Position numbers and translations under genes: made by a program. The notes below the pieces were generated by a model. The model was not told where the DNA came from. It did no database searches and saw only the letters and a list, made by a program, of their open reading frames with translations. DNA of 64,000 nt from Spisula solida (taxonomy: Eukaryota > Mollusca > Bivalvia > Venerida > Mactridae), in the NCBI GenBank assembly GCA_947247005.1, contig OX365948.1, positions 15,551,455 to 15,615,454 on the forward strand, read 5' to 3'. This document shows positions 47,557 through 60,635 of this stretch, piece by piece (the stretch's first letter is position 1; each line of letters starts with the position of its first letter).

Positions 47557-49512
47557 TTGGCGCCCCGATGGATCGGGGCGTCTGTATTGGAGGACTTTGT
47601 TATAATGAGCTGGAAGACAGTTCCCCCATGGTGAGCCTCAACTTGTATGAAGTTTATGAACACTTCCCCGTGTTGAGCCTCAATTTGTAAGAAGTTCATA
47701 AATAATTTCCCGCGTGGAGCCTCAATTTAACTATATAATATAACTTTATTTGATTAACATACATAAATTCCCCTTACGAACCTCGCTGATCCGGCCGGCG
47801 AAATTACTTATTTGCATAAAGCTAATTACGTCGCCCCCGGCCAAATATCTCATTAACATGAAGGTACCGGTCTGACCAACAGACCTTACGTAATCTTACA
47901 TATCCTACTCCCCACAATTCATTGCTCTGCATTACACCCAGTGTCCACAGCAAATAAACAACCAATCAGCGTATCGCTTACGAACAGCGGCTTCATATCA
48001 GTAAATACACTGGGTACATCGTCTATTTTTAGAACAGGAAAAAACGTTACTCGGCACGGCTCTTGAATCGCGTTCGACGAGGTAAATATTAGAGTTTCTA
48101 TAAATACATGTATCTACCACATTGTAATCTATAAAACACAAGAAGTGCAGCGTATGGATTAAGATGTGCCACGTTCAGGTTTCTCTGAAAAGATTCTTCA
48201 ATGAAACAAAATAGTCGGTACCAATTTTGAAAACCACGTACAAAGTAACAAATGAAAAATTGATACCGACTATTTGTTTAATTGAGGGTCATTCAATATA
48301 CAATGCGGTATAAATTGAATGACCCGTACGTACTGCATATCAGCGACATTATAGCTATCCAGCTTTTTAATGCACAACTTTGACCGACCCTGCAGTCTAC
48401 ATTGAAATGCTATATCTTAAAACATTTCATGGTAAATGGATATGCCCTGGAAACTATTTTTGGAATAGCTCAAACTTGTCTTAGATATAGATTTCAGTGG
48501 TTCTGCCAATGGAGAGATGTGTCTATACAGATTTGAACGCATTTGCTTTTACAGGTATCTAGACACTTAAAATGGTTTCTATACAGATCTGAATTAGCTG
48601 GTAACTCACTGGTCCTCGGTAGAGTTTTTGAGTCTTGGTAGACTCATCTTCTACATCAATTGTTCTCGATTCTTGCTATACGTATTTGAATACATCTAAG
48701 CGTATAGACTCATGAATAAACTTGACATCTGTATAGATTTAGTGTCTAGAAAGCAATTGATTCTAGAGTCTATAAAGATTAAAATAATGTTGCTTCTAAA
48801 CAAATACATTTGGTTGTCTATACAGATGTGGCACGTTCTATGTGTCATGGTTATGCAACACATATGTCTTGTATTGTTAATAGCTTTTTGTTTATTAATA
48901 AAACAAAGTTCATATACCTGTTGTATTTTATTCTTGTTATTTTTAACTTATCATATCGAAAATTTTAAATTGATAGCAATGCCATTACACTCAGCTTTGT
49001 TTGTTAAATTTATACAACCAATGAAATAGCATGCACCAAATATGGAATTTGCACATACTGAATTGCTATCGGATATATAGCTATACAAACTTTACACACA
49101 ATACACCATTTGACTATTACATTATACTAATTGCAAATAAACTGAAATTAGCATTATGAAGTTACTACACATCACATCACACTGAAATGAGTTGTAAATG
49201 ATGTGCATCTGCATTGTTTGCCATTTGATAATATTAAATGAATAGCATGCGTATATTTATAAAACATGCTTGTACAAGAGGATTAAGGTACAAACTAAGA
49301 TCCTTAATATTCAAGATGAAAATATATTTTTTGTATTTCACTTTTGCCATTATATTTTGAAAAATACAACACCTGCTGTTTCTTATAAAGATCAATCATA
49401 TATGTCTACAGTTTTCAGAACTTCTTTAATGGCGCCCTTTGATGCTTTGCATCAATGGTTATCTTGTATTATTTTGGACAGACTTAGATTTTTGCACTCC
49501 TGTGACTTATAA
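47557..49512 (+). mobile_element. ~1.9 kb element copy J2
   Basis: Left block 47557-47729 starts with a hairpin (CGCCCCGATGGATCGGGGCG). Right block 49305-49480 encodes, in one open frame (49270-49512), YILKNTTPAVSYKDQ and PFDALHQWLSCI, matching the J1 pseudogene. The upstream Gly-x-Gln-Cys part was not found here. Co-linear with 38435-40218. Confidence 0.55.
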
Positions 49513-50198
49513 TTAATTATGTATGTATGGAGAAAATTTTAATGGGTTAAATTAAATGCTATGATATTTTATGGACAGAATTTTAAATTCCTCGTGGTTT
49601 AATAGTCAATTAACAATTATTCACTAAGTGACATCACACAAATGTGTTACCAAAGATTAATTAATGCCAGAGTTAAATAATAGCTAAGATCGTATTGACC
49701 TTAACTATTTTTTATCAAAACAAAAACAGTAAAGGTCAAAATGTTCAAGGTTAAGATAACCACAACTTGGTTAGGGAACTGGTACATTACTAGAGTAACT
49801 CAAGTTTTGTTTGTAAAACAGTTACACTAGTATTAGTCCCTTATTTATCATGACTATTCTGTAATATATAACACTAGAACTTCTACTTACAATATAAACA
49901 TAATACTATCACTACAGGCATTTAGGGTGAATGACCGCTTTATGTAACAAAATGTGAATGACCTGGAGGACTTTGTAATATTAAAACCTTCTACAAAAGG
50001 AGAATAGGAGAGATGAAGCATTTTAGAATTTTTATTACTAATAGTCATATTTTATTATGTCAACCAACCAAGAAACCAACGAAACATACAATAATGTCAG
50101 TATATAACTATACAGCCATAATAATGTAAGAGGTACTTTTTTGGTTTATTAAACATGTACAGTATGGTATGCCACAATGCTACATTGCATAAGCAAAA

Positions 50199-51227
50199 TA
50201 CTGTAAATCGCTTTATATTCACGTGAGCTTCATTTCGCAATTTTCAGTTTTGAACTTTGTTCGAGAATGGATGAATTCGCGATTGAGGGTCTCAAATATT
50301 AAAATTACCATAAAATTCACTATAGCACATTTCGATCATTTCTAGTACAGCTACATTAAACATGTAATAAATGCAATTAAACATTGATTATTTCTAATTA
50401 TTATTTGCTTTCAATGGATTTATAATAATGGAGTTTTTTCAGTGAAAATAACAGTGAAAACAACAGTGAAATTACCACTTTGTTATTTTCACTGTTTTGA
50501 AGCTGGTTCCAGAATCATGCTGAAAAAGAAATGTATCGTCAACGGCGCCGGGCTTTAATATGCGTTACATCATCATGACGTCATAATTCTCACGCTGTGA
50601 CGTTCCAATTTCGACGTGATTTTTCCAATTACGGCACATTTTAAGAGAAATTGAGGCATATAATAAACAGAAAATTTGTTGATTTTTGGTGTAAGATCAA
50701 TTTTATTTCACTTGCAATCACAGAAAATTAAATTTACAATATATTGATTTTCTGTGATCACTCAGTGAAATTTACTCAATACATCACACATTTTATAATG
50801 TAGTTTGTTAAATGCATTTCACACATCATATCAGTACTGTATGTGCAAATGTGTTTGCCGATTTGCAATAAAGTTTATTTGTTAAATAAAAAAAAAAAAA
50901 AAAATTATTAAGTGTTTTCACAGGTTTTAGTAAATCCAGTGTAGTAATATTATTACATTTTTATTGTGTCCAAGCATACGTTTTAACAGTTTCTTGTTTA
51001 TTGAGAAGATAATTGTCTCTTAAGACACATGCATAATACCAATATACTATAACAAAATAATGTTTGCATCCAAAAATATCTTGTTCGTGTGGTTTATATT
51101 CACTTTTCCCCCAGATTTATCTTATGTTATGAAAGTAAACTTACGCGGAATGAAGAATTCATGAATAGGACGAATCCTGGAAATAAGCTGAAATTAAACC
51201 ACCGCGAATAATACAGGATTTACAGTA
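50199..51227. mobile_element. Element with TACTGTAAATC ends, holding a nested repeat
   Basis: TACTGTAAATC at 50199-50209 and its exact complement GATTTACAGTA at 51217-51227 bound 1029 bases. The interior has CGCGATT / CACCGCGAATAAT motifs of the TACTGTAAA family, interrupted by the repeat at 50398-50690 and a poly-A run near 50888. Confidence 0.5.
50398..50690 (+). repeat. Dispersed element copy 2 (AACAGTGAAAATAA palindrome)
   Basis: Matches 9935-10240 in order and orientation: TTTGCTTTCAATGGATT, AACAGTGAAAACAACAG, TTGTTATTTTCACTGTTTTG, GTCAACGGCGCCGGGCTTTA, TTTCGACGTGATTTTTCCAA. Confidence 0.78.
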
Positions 51228-51377
51228 GATATTAATGTTTATAAGATAAATAATAATAGGACAGGGAAGGCACTGAGTACCAATCCGAGACAACAGAGCA
51301 AGAAATACTGAACAGCTACAATAACATGACATCTCACACTGACAGACAGCTGCTGTGTTACATTATGTTATCATTCA

Positions 51378-51715
51378 GGGGGACCTTCACCTTAACTGAC
51401 CTCAATATCAATTGGGGTCAACTTCTGATGGTGACCAACATCCCTTTTAAGTTTGAAGATCCTCATGGGCCAAACAAGTTATTTACTGATCAGTAACACT
51501 TTTGGTCTATCCAATGAGATTAAAGGTCACAGCAACCTTCGACCTACTGACCTCAGAATTGATAGGCACATCTGTTTCTGACCGATCTCCTCAATGCTAA
51601 GATTGAGGATCCTACCCTAAAAGTTCTCGAGTTATTGTACAGAATCTGTTTTTTTTGCCAACCACCCAGCCTATCCCAAGCAGTGGGTAAAATCCCTTGA
51701 TTAATGATGGGAATA
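51378..51715 (+). repeat. Diverged 'AACAAGAGATG' family copy 5
   Basis: Keeps GACCTCAATATCAATTGGGG, TTCTGATGGTGACCAACAT and AAGTTTGAAGATCCT twice over (two partial units), without a clear start or G-run end. Confidence 0.5.
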
Positions 51716-51940
51716 TAACTTTAGTGTATAAACGAGACAACTTCCAGTAAGCGCAATAAGGAGTACATGTAGAATTGTATAGTCTTGCAATAAGTAGTAC
51801 AGTGATCATAAATGACAGAGGTTTTAAATCACAAAAAGTCATACAAGTTGAATTGTAGTCTCCCATTAATTCATACAGTGATTTGGTTTATACGCGGTGA
51901 TAACAAGGGCTAGATATATCAAGCACCACACTGTGCGTTA

Positions 51941-51960
51941 ACTGTGGGTTAACCCACAGT
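51941..51960. repeat. Perfect 20-bp palindrome
   Basis: ACTGTGGGTTAACCCACAGT, preceded by a partial copy CACTGTGCGTTA. Confidence 0.85.
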
Positions 51961-52242
51961 GTTTTTGAGTCACATAATTATTAAGAAGTTGATAAACTTA
52001 TCACCTTTAAAATTTTAGGATCCCAACTACATGTAGTACATAATATGTACTTAAAAATTTCGAGGGCTCAGTGCAAAACCATGGTACGTGCCTATATGAA
52101 TTGATGTAGTTACCATAGTTTTGCACGTAAGCAATTGAAACATTGAACTTTATCAGCCTATCAACAAGCAGGATTAATAGCAAGGGTGATGACATATTTT
52201 GTGTCAGAAGTTTTACGTACAATGAGTTGTACAAGACTACTA

Positions 52243-52494
52243 CAGGGGTTCTACTGAGGCATAATGCTCAATCCTGCAAATCTGTTACAGGTTTGTGCCA
52301 TTAGCACACATCCCTACACCTTAACTAGGTTTCAAACATAGTTTTATTGTTAAATTCAGATTATGGAACTTCAAATGACCATAACTTTGTCAAGACTTTG
52401 AATTTTTTCATCATTTATTTTGTACAGAAAAGATAATTATTTCTAATGCAGCAAATCCGGATTTCCGGATCATTCCTGGATTAAAGGACCCCTG
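52243..52494 (+). mobile_element. MITE-like element, copy F2
   Basis: Starts CAGGGGTTCTACTG and ends GGACCCCTG. The interior (CACCTTAACTAGGTTTCAAA, ATGACCATAACTTTGTCA, GCAAATCCGGATTTC) matches the better-preserved copy at 60952-61207. Confidence 0.8.
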
Positions 52495-52532
52495 AACATA
52501 GTGATGTTAATGTGCCAGGCTTATATGCTTAC

Positions 52533-52545
52533 CTGGTGTTGCCAT
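52533..52545 (-). CDS. Weak candidate alternative CHERP first coding exon
   Basis: On the minus strand ATGGCAACACCAG is followed by a strong donor GTAAGC. The four codons (MATP) plus one base end in exactly the phase needed to join exon a (G|TA gives Val). An in-frame stop lies upstream and no AG acceptor intervenes, so it could only be an initiating exon. A transcript using it would lack the SURP domain. The evidence is only a donor and a phase that matches one time in three by chance. Confidence 0.15.
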
Positions 52546-53527
52546 AGCAGCAGAATTAATTGTCCGAGTGGAATAATATGATTATTCATACATCAAATTA
52601 ATAGGTTGAACATGAAGCTAAATAAGTAGAATATTTCATTGAAAAATATCAAGAAATAAAAATATTATGGCAATTGTCCCAAAAAAATTCCAAACACCCC
52701 TAGGATCTGCAGGTAGATCAACAATTATAGCTTCCAATTATAAACAAGTCAAATAGTTTTCTGCGGGTGATTACCTGCGGCCTTGTAATTTAGTTGTATT
52801 GTTTAGAATGTGGTTTTTGCAGTTTGGATGCAATTCGAATTTATTCCGGTGTAAGTTTAAATTAATGTTTCTGTCAAAATAATTCCAATACATGAAAAAT
52901 CGGACAATGCCGAACGAATGAACAAATTCAAAAGAATTAGATTTTTTTATCATGTATCAATACCATGCTTCTAGCGATGTGTTCTCTACGGGATGTAGTG
53001 CATTGCCCACTATATTTATTACTGACTGGGAATCTTATGCAGCTGCAGACACCTGCTGTTTAGATTCGTGGTCTCGCGTTCAAAGTGAAATTTCGGAATA
53101 GTTCTGCTTTCTTTGGTAAATAAACTATTGTAATGCGATAAAGACCGATGTTTTCCACATGAAATAATGGAATTAGTCTGGTTCACGACATTCTTACAAA
53201 ATGCTTCTTTTTTTGGATAATTCTTTTGAAATCGTAAACCATCGAGAACATGTCACGTGCCCCTCCATGATCATTTTACTTTTGGCAATCCAATTTAACC
53301 TGCGGCTCAATGCCGCAGGTTAATAACCAGTAAGTTCATTAATTCTTTCCATTGCTTCCTCACCAAGTGTGTGATAAATGAGAAGGTAAGATTATATTGT
53401 AAATGTTGCCCTATATAATATATTACAAACACAAGATTATAACATTTCTAAATAGGGTAATAACCCCTGCTTCGGTAATCAAACTATAATCAAAGTATAT
53501 GCTATTTGCTGAAAACGTGACAGCCAT

Positions 53528-53718
53528 GTGAACTCGGGGTGGACGCCAGGTGATGCGAACCACAGCCAAGTGAACTCGGGTTGGGTGCAGCCTATAGTGA
53601 ACTCGGGGTGGGTGCAGCCAAGTGAACTTGTTATAACTTGGGGTGGGTGCAGCCAAGTGAACGCGGGGTGGACGCCGGATGATGCAAACAACAGCCAAGT
53701 GAACTCAGGGTGGATGGC
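53528..53718. repeat. Irregular GC-rich tandem repeat
   Basis: Copies of GTGAACTCGGGGTGG followed by either ACGCCAGGTGATGCGAACCA or GTGCAGCCAA, in mixed order, period about 24-45 bases. It is much more GC-rich than its surroundings. The overlapping ORFs on both strands are by-products. Confidence 0.85.
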
Positions 53719-54966
53719 GGGTGAAATGTCATAAATGCACTGGATAAATAAAGCTGGCAGTGTGCAATCATTTTAAACCTTTAATTTAATAAAGGCACAC
53801 GAAAATTGCAACATCCAAGGAATCATAAAAACATAGTTCAAAAAACAGAAAAATGTAGATGCACTATCGGAGAAACCGTCATTAAAACCAACCTTTTGGT
53901 TAACAGTTCCTGACTTCAAACCCTAAGGATAAAATAAATGTAAGAAAATAAGACAAAATACAATATTTTTCCAAATAAACAGTTTTACCCTTTGGCAAAA
54001 TCAACAACATATTTAACCAAGATTTCAGGTGAACAGCCTACTGATAATTTTCCTTAAATACATATTTCCCTGGCTATAAGCCACACCTGCTTTGTGACAA
54101 TGAACAGCCATGAACGGCCAATGAACCAAGCAAATCTTCAACAGTTATTGGACGGTCTTATATAGTGATTGTATGTTTGAAAAGATTCCAACATAAACTT
54201 CCAATGTACAGAACGGATATCTATAAATTATTTGCCTACTTTAATAATATTTATCATGCTAAAACGATGAATTGGGAATATTAAAGCATCCAATGGTTAA
54301 AACTATTATACATGCCAACTTGCAATTGCCCTCAACTGTCTTATTGTAACAAAGATTGCAATACTAATGATCAATACTGCACTGAAGCAATGAATACATG
54401 TACATCAATGGACTATGATAATTGTAAGTTCAATGACCTGTCAATTACAGTACAATAAAACAAGTAGCTGATTGTGGTTATCAAGGATCACTGAAAGTCT
54501 TGTTGACATCTTCACATGTCATTGTTTTAGATATAACCAGTTGATCTGGTTTCCCTATAATGATATGACCAGATGTGGAACTCCCATACTTTCGACAGCC
54601 AACCATAATATTTCATGAAACCTGAGATAGACCCATGTTTTAACTATAATATCCCCGATGAAAGGTATAGCACAGAGAATTTGACATGATCCTGACCTTT
54701 ATGCATGAATATATTACAAGGTTCTTGCGTTGAATATATAAATCTCCGCAAACGAATCGTGCAACATCGGTCCTTTGGGTTTGGGTTAGTATAAAACCTC
54801 GAGCGTCTTCGTGATACTTCTCGCTTATGAAAACATACAACCGGGATTATAAATATAGATGATATATCAGCTGTTAAATTATGCTAATTGAAGGTCGAGA
54901 GTCGTGTCAAATTCGCTGGACTATATGTAGATTGAAACCTGTAGATAAAATAAGTCAAACTTTTTT

Positions 54967-55042
54967 GTGTTGTTTTGGTGTGTTGTTTTGGTGTGTTGTT
55001 TTGGTGTGTTGTTTTGGTGTGTTGTTTTGGTGTGTTGTTTCA
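54967..55042. repeat. 13-bp tandem repeat (GGTGTGTTGTTTT)n
   Basis: About six uninterrupted copies of GGTGTGTTGTTTT. Confidence 0.95.
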
Positions 55043-55199
55043 GGTATATAGAGATAATTGTGTTTGGAGATTCAGGTTTGTATTTTCCCTCTTTGTTATA
55101 ACTTAAACAAATGTCTGAATTAAGTAATCAAAGCAGCTAGCTTGATGGTTAAAAATCCAGAAATCTCAAGTTTGATACCTTCGTTGATTTTTTCAGCAT

Positions 55200-55735
55200 T
55201 TCTTTGACCTAGTTTTTGTTGAGATGATCATAGTGATCAAGTTTCATGAATATATAATAGACCATAATTGTGATTTCTTAGAGTGACTACACAGTGTTTT
55301 TCTATGATTTATCCTTAAGTGACCCAATTTTTTCCTCAAACTATCCAAAACCGAACTTTGCCTAGATTTTTTTGAGATGATCATTGTGACCAAGTTTCAT
55401 GTAGATAAGGTCAAAATCTAGTGGCTCAAAAGGGTTTTTCAATGATTTGACCTAGTATTTGACCCAAAATGGCCCAATATCAAACTTGGCTTACATTTTG
55501 TTGAGATGGTTATTTTGACTGACTTTCATAAAGATCAGGTCTAAATTGTGACATCCAGTGACCACACAAGGTTTTTCTATTTGACCTAGTGACCTTGTTT
55601 TTTACCCCAAATGACCCAATATCTAACATGGTCTGGATTTTGTTGAGATGATCAAGTTTTGATAACAAAAGTCAAAATTGTAACCTCTAGTGTCCACACA
55701 AGCAAATTGTGGACGGACAACAAACAGACTATCAG
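55200..55735 (+). repeat. 'AACAAGAGGGCC' family, diverged copy A6
   Basis: Four eroded core units (GAGATGATCATTGTGACC, AAGTTTCATGTAGATAAGG, GACCTAGTATTTGACCC) and an eroded tail CAAATTGTGGACGGACAACA. Confidence 0.75.
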
Positions 55736-58149
55736 TTTGGAAGTGGTTCACTTATAACAGTCACTGTGGTATATATTATATGTGAATGCTAAGTTTAGCC
55801 CTTCATGAAACATAAACAAACCCTTGTATTTCATTACTGCGACCTTGACCTTTGAACTACTAACCTATAATAGCTTTTAATTATAATAGGGTTACACTTT
55901 AGCCATATAGCACTGGTATTATAAGTGTAGGTGTAAAACTCTACAGTGTATGTATGATCACTTCCTTTAATTTTTATGTATCACACCATGACAGCTCATG
56001 ATTATGTAATCTTTTTCAAGTGGATTTTCCAGGTTATTTGCTATAAATAGACTGGAAAACCCATATATTTAAAAATATAACTGAACTCATAAGTGAAACA
56101 TTAAACATTAGTGAACATACATGTCATGTCAATGATGTCATCTTGTCGGGGGATTTTATGTTGTAGGGCCACACAGATTGATATTTAAATTTAAAAAATT
56201 ACATAATGGGTTTTTCCATAAATACTGGGTTTTTACATAAATACTGGGTTGAATGGAATTCAAATTGTGAATCTAAAATTCATACTGAACAACCATATTG
56301 ATCAATGACAATTTTAAGACATGAGAGGTTATTTTGACCAAAGAAGAAAATGTCAAAATATTATGATCAACATGTAATTCCCCTCTTCAACGAGAATAAA
56401 ATATTGAGCAATGTCATGGAGGCAACCGAAACACTGATTAGTATGATTTGACAATCTTTTTATATATTTCAAAGATTTCTGATCAATTCTTTAATGCTAC
56501 AAATTCAGACTCAATAACATTGGCATGGATAATTACAGAACGGACCGCTTCACATGCGCCGGCCATATCTCATTTTGTTATGACGAAAATATTGTTGTCG
56601 TTTTAGAATTGGCACTATTATTGACCATTTGTATTGGTCTGAATATATACAGAACGGACTGCTTCGCAGTACCACACTTTTATTAATATATATTATACAT
56701 TAATAGATATTAATTGTTCCTGTTACAACTCTTTCATGGTTCTAGATTCAGGAAACACATCACACGACATGTGCTAACAGACTGGTTTCGTCCTCTTGTT
56801 CTTCAAAACTACAACAAGGAAGAGCAAGGTTACATAATACATTGTAATTATCCTCAATGATAATTAAGTCAGATATTTACTGCCTACACAAACACAGTAA
56901 TTTGTGACACATTCTGAACTGGACTTTGAGCGGACAATGCTGGATGCACACGTGGCTACTGGATATCCTCACTCCTGCAATATTGCTTCCAGTAACAATG
57001 CCAAATCAGAACTATTAAGTAAATAAGAAGTATAACTGTCTCTTCTTGAGTATCAATAGAGTGTTAATTATTGAAGTATTGGCTTCAAATGTGCTTCAAA
57101 TTAGTAGAAAATTGCCATTTATGAGGAATTACCATTGAAGTGTGGCTAAATTATGTTAATTAGGCATTTAATGTACCGAAATTTGTTTGAGACTTCTTTA
57201 AAGCTTCACATGAAGCACAACTGAAGTTCCACATAATCTATGCTCCAAATTACATTTAAAGTTCCACATTAGATAAGGAGCAATATAATATCAAATAAGG
57301 AAGTATCTCAAGTAGTGCCAACCCCAAAATAAAACTAAATAAAGTATTTTTGCAATCTTCAACTGTTAAATACTGTATTATTACATTTGAAATAAATGTG
57401 ATTTTTTAATATAATTATACATTCATGTACATAGGCTATGCTATAATATTTTTTTAAATATTAATACATGTATATAAGGCTTTGCATGCTAAGAAACTAT
57501 ATTATAATATTAGCTTTATCAATATTATATTTACCTGAATCAATTCATCATCAAAATGTTTTCTTACTTTTCTGTTATACTGCATTATCTTGATTATTTA
57601 ACATTAGGGCTGTAGAAGACAGGGGGCTATTTAACTGACGATACCAAAAAGGTCTAACACAGGTTTGAATGGACTTATGTAAAAGTTTGAAAGACTGCCC
57701 AACATAAAAATACCAAATTAATATATTTACAGATGATAGCAGGCAGGCTAACAAAACAAGAAAATTCCCGGTCATGTGACTATAATATCCTGGTCATGTG
57801 ACCATACAAAGTCATACTGGTTCACATATGTCTATCTTTCTTCTGAGTGAACCGGAACAACATACTTACAATATCCTGTTATAAAGATAAGATACTTCAT
57901 TGTGAAGAGCTTTTAACCAATGTACAGATGACATAAATATATTTGTACTTAGATGTTAACAACCAATAAACATATTGATATTGACAATCAACAATTTTAT
58001 ACTAATTAATATTCACATATAAATTAAATACTGGAAAAGCAATCACCACTTTAATTGACAATGGGTGATAAAATTGGTCTCAACAACACAGAATGAAACC
58101 TCACCTGTCAGACCACCACAATATTTAAATCTCTTAGTATTCTTAGACC
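55736..58149. other. Upstream/intronic stretch, no firm feature
   Basis: AT-rich. A short duplicated motif ACAGAACGGAC(C/T)GCTTC occurs near 56535 and 56653. On the minus strand an ATG-initiated 17-codon segment (57587-57537, MQYNRKVRKHFDDELIQ) ends at a donor-like CAG|GTAAAT, but it matches nothing I recognise. Confidence 0.35.
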
Positions 58150-60635
58150 ATGTAGCTAGGTTTACTTACAGGAGCAAGGATATAGTAAAATGTAATGGGG
58201 AGCATGGAACAAGGAGACAGGAGCAAGGAACAATGTGATAGGAACATGGAGACAGGAGCATGGAACAATGTAATAGGAGCAAGGAACAAGGAGACAGTAG
58301 CAAGGAACAATGTGATAGGAGCAAGGAACAAGGAGACAGTAGCAAGGAACAATGTGATAGGAACATGGAGACAGGAGCATGGAACAATGTAATAGGAGCA
58401 AGGAACAAGGAGACAGTAGCAAGGAACAATGTAATAGGAGCAAGGAACAAGGAGACAGTAGCAAGGAACAATGTGATAGGAGCAAGGAACAATGTCATAT
58501 GAGCAAGGAAAAATGTCATATGAGCAAGGAACAATGTGATTGTCATATCAGCAAGGAACAATGTGATAGGAGCAAGGAACAATGTGATAGGAGCAAGGAA
58601 CAATGTGATAAGAGCAAGGAACAATGTGATCAGAGCAAGGAACAATGTGATAGGAGCAAGGAACAATGTGATAGGAGCAAGGAACAAGGAGACAGAAGCA
58701 AGGAACAAGGAGACAGGAGCATGGAACAATGTCATATGAGCAAGGAACAATGTCATATGAGCAAGGAACAATGTGATAGGAGCAAGGAACAATGTGATAG
58801 GAGCAAGGAACAATGGAACAATGTGATAGGAGCAAGGAACAATGTCATAGGAGCAATGACAATGTCATAGGAGCAAGGAACAATGTGATAGGAGCAAGGA
58901 ACAATGTCATATGAGCAAGGAACAATGTGATAGGAGCAAGGAACAATGTCATTTGAGCAAGGAACAATGTCATATGAGCAAGGAACAATGTCATATGAGC
59001 AAGGAACAATGTGATAGGAGCAAGGAACAATGTCATTTGAGCAAGGAACAATGTCATATGAGCAAGGAACAATGTCATAGGAGCAAGGAACAATGTCATA
59101 GGAGCAAGGAACAATGTGATAGGAGCAAGGAACAATGTGATAGGAGCAAGGAACAATGTCATATGAGCAAGGAACAATGTGATAGGAGCAAGGAACAATG
59201 TCATTTGAGCAAGGAACAATGTCATGTGAGCAAGGAACAATGTCATATGAGCAAGGAACAATGTGATAGGAGCAAGGAACAATGTCATTTGAGCAAGGAA
59301 CAATGTCATATGAGCAAGGAACAATGTCATAGGAGCAAGGAACAATGTCATAGGAGCAAGGAACAATGTGATAGGAGCAAGGAACAATGTCATATGAGCA
59401 AGGAACAATGTGATAGGAGCAAGGAACAATGTCATTTGAGCAAGGAACAATGTCATATGAGCAAGGAACAATGTCATATGAGCAAGGAACAACGTGATAG
59501 GAGCAAGGAACAATGTCATTTGAGCAAGGAACAATGTCATATGAGCAAGGAACAATGTCATAGGAGCAAGGAACAATGTCATAGGAGCAAGGAACAATGT
59601 GATAGGAGCAAGGAACAATGTCATATGAGCAAGGAACAATGACATTTGAGCAAGGAACACTGTGATAGGAGCAAGGTAAAATGTTGTAGGAGCAAGGAAC
59701 AAGGAGACAGGAGCATGGAACAATGTGATAGGAGCAAGGAACAAGGGGACAGGAGCAAGGAACAGTGTCATAGGAGCAAGAACAAGGAGACAGGAACGAG
59801 GAACCAGGAACAATGTCATAGGAGCAAGGAACAAGGAACTAGGAACAATGTCGTAGGAGCAAGGAACAAGGAGACAGTAGCAAGGAACAATGTCATAGGA
59901 GCAAGGAACAAGGAACAAGGAGACAGCAGCAAGGAACAATGTCGTAGGAGCAAGGAACAAGGAGACAGTAGCAAGGAACAATGTCACAGGAGCAAGGAAC
60001 AAGGAGACAGCAGCAAGGAACAAGGAGACATCAGCAAGGAACAAGGAGACAGCAGCAAGGAACAGGGAGCAATGAATGAGATGAGAGCTTTAGGAAGGAG
60101 ATAGGATCTAAGCAAGGAACAATGTGAGAGACTTAATATGATAAGTGCAAGGAGATTATGAGATAACAAGAAGACAGGGGCAAGGAACAAGGAGACCGGA
60201 GCAAGGAACAATGTGATTGGAGCAAGGAACAAGGAGCATGGAACACTGTGATACGAGCATGGAACACGTGGAGAGCATGGAGACAGGAGCAAGGAACAAT
60301 GTGATACGAGCAAGGAACAATATGATTGGAGCAAGGAACAAGGAGACAGGAGCAAGGAGATAGGAGCAAGGAACAAGGAGACAGGAGCAAGGAACAAGGA
60401 GATAGGAGCAAGGAGACAGGAAAAAGGAACAAGGAGACAGGAGCAAGGAGACAGGAAAAAGGAGATTGGAGCAAGGAACAAGGAGACAGGAGCAAGGAAC
60501 AAAGTGATTGGAGCAAGGAACAAGGAGACAGGAGCAAGGAGATAGGAAAAAGGAACAAGAAGCATGAAACACTGTGATAGGAGCATGGAACACTGTGATA
60601 GGAGCATGGAACACTGTGATAGGAGCAAGGAGACG
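58150..60635. repeat. 2.5 kb 21-bp satellite with 11-12-mer higher-order repeat
   Basis: About 115 copies of AATGTCATAGGAGCAAGGAA plus C. Monomer types differ at TGATAGG, TCATTTG, TCATATG and TCATAGG, and a distinct type has AAGGAGACAGGAGC. Between 58911 and 59640 the types repeat in a set order of 11-12 monomers, about 231-252 bases, three times. The flanks are dominated by the AAGGAGACAG type. Several ORFs of 60-400 codons on both strands (e.g. SKEQCHM repeats) are side effects of the 21-base period. Confidence 0.97.

Noticed and set aside
57537..57587. Minus-strand MQYNRKVRKHFDDELIQ followed by CAG|GTAAAT
   Set aside because: It could be an initiating exon of an unknown gene, but it is short, has a poor upstream tract, is phase 0 (exon a needs phase 1) and has no recognisable homology.
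58845..60044. 399-codon minus-strand ORF (LFLAPITLFLAHMT repeats) resembling a hydrophobic membrane protein
   Set aside because: Product of the 21-bp satellite. Both strands and several frames are open at once, which is expected from the period and not from coding.
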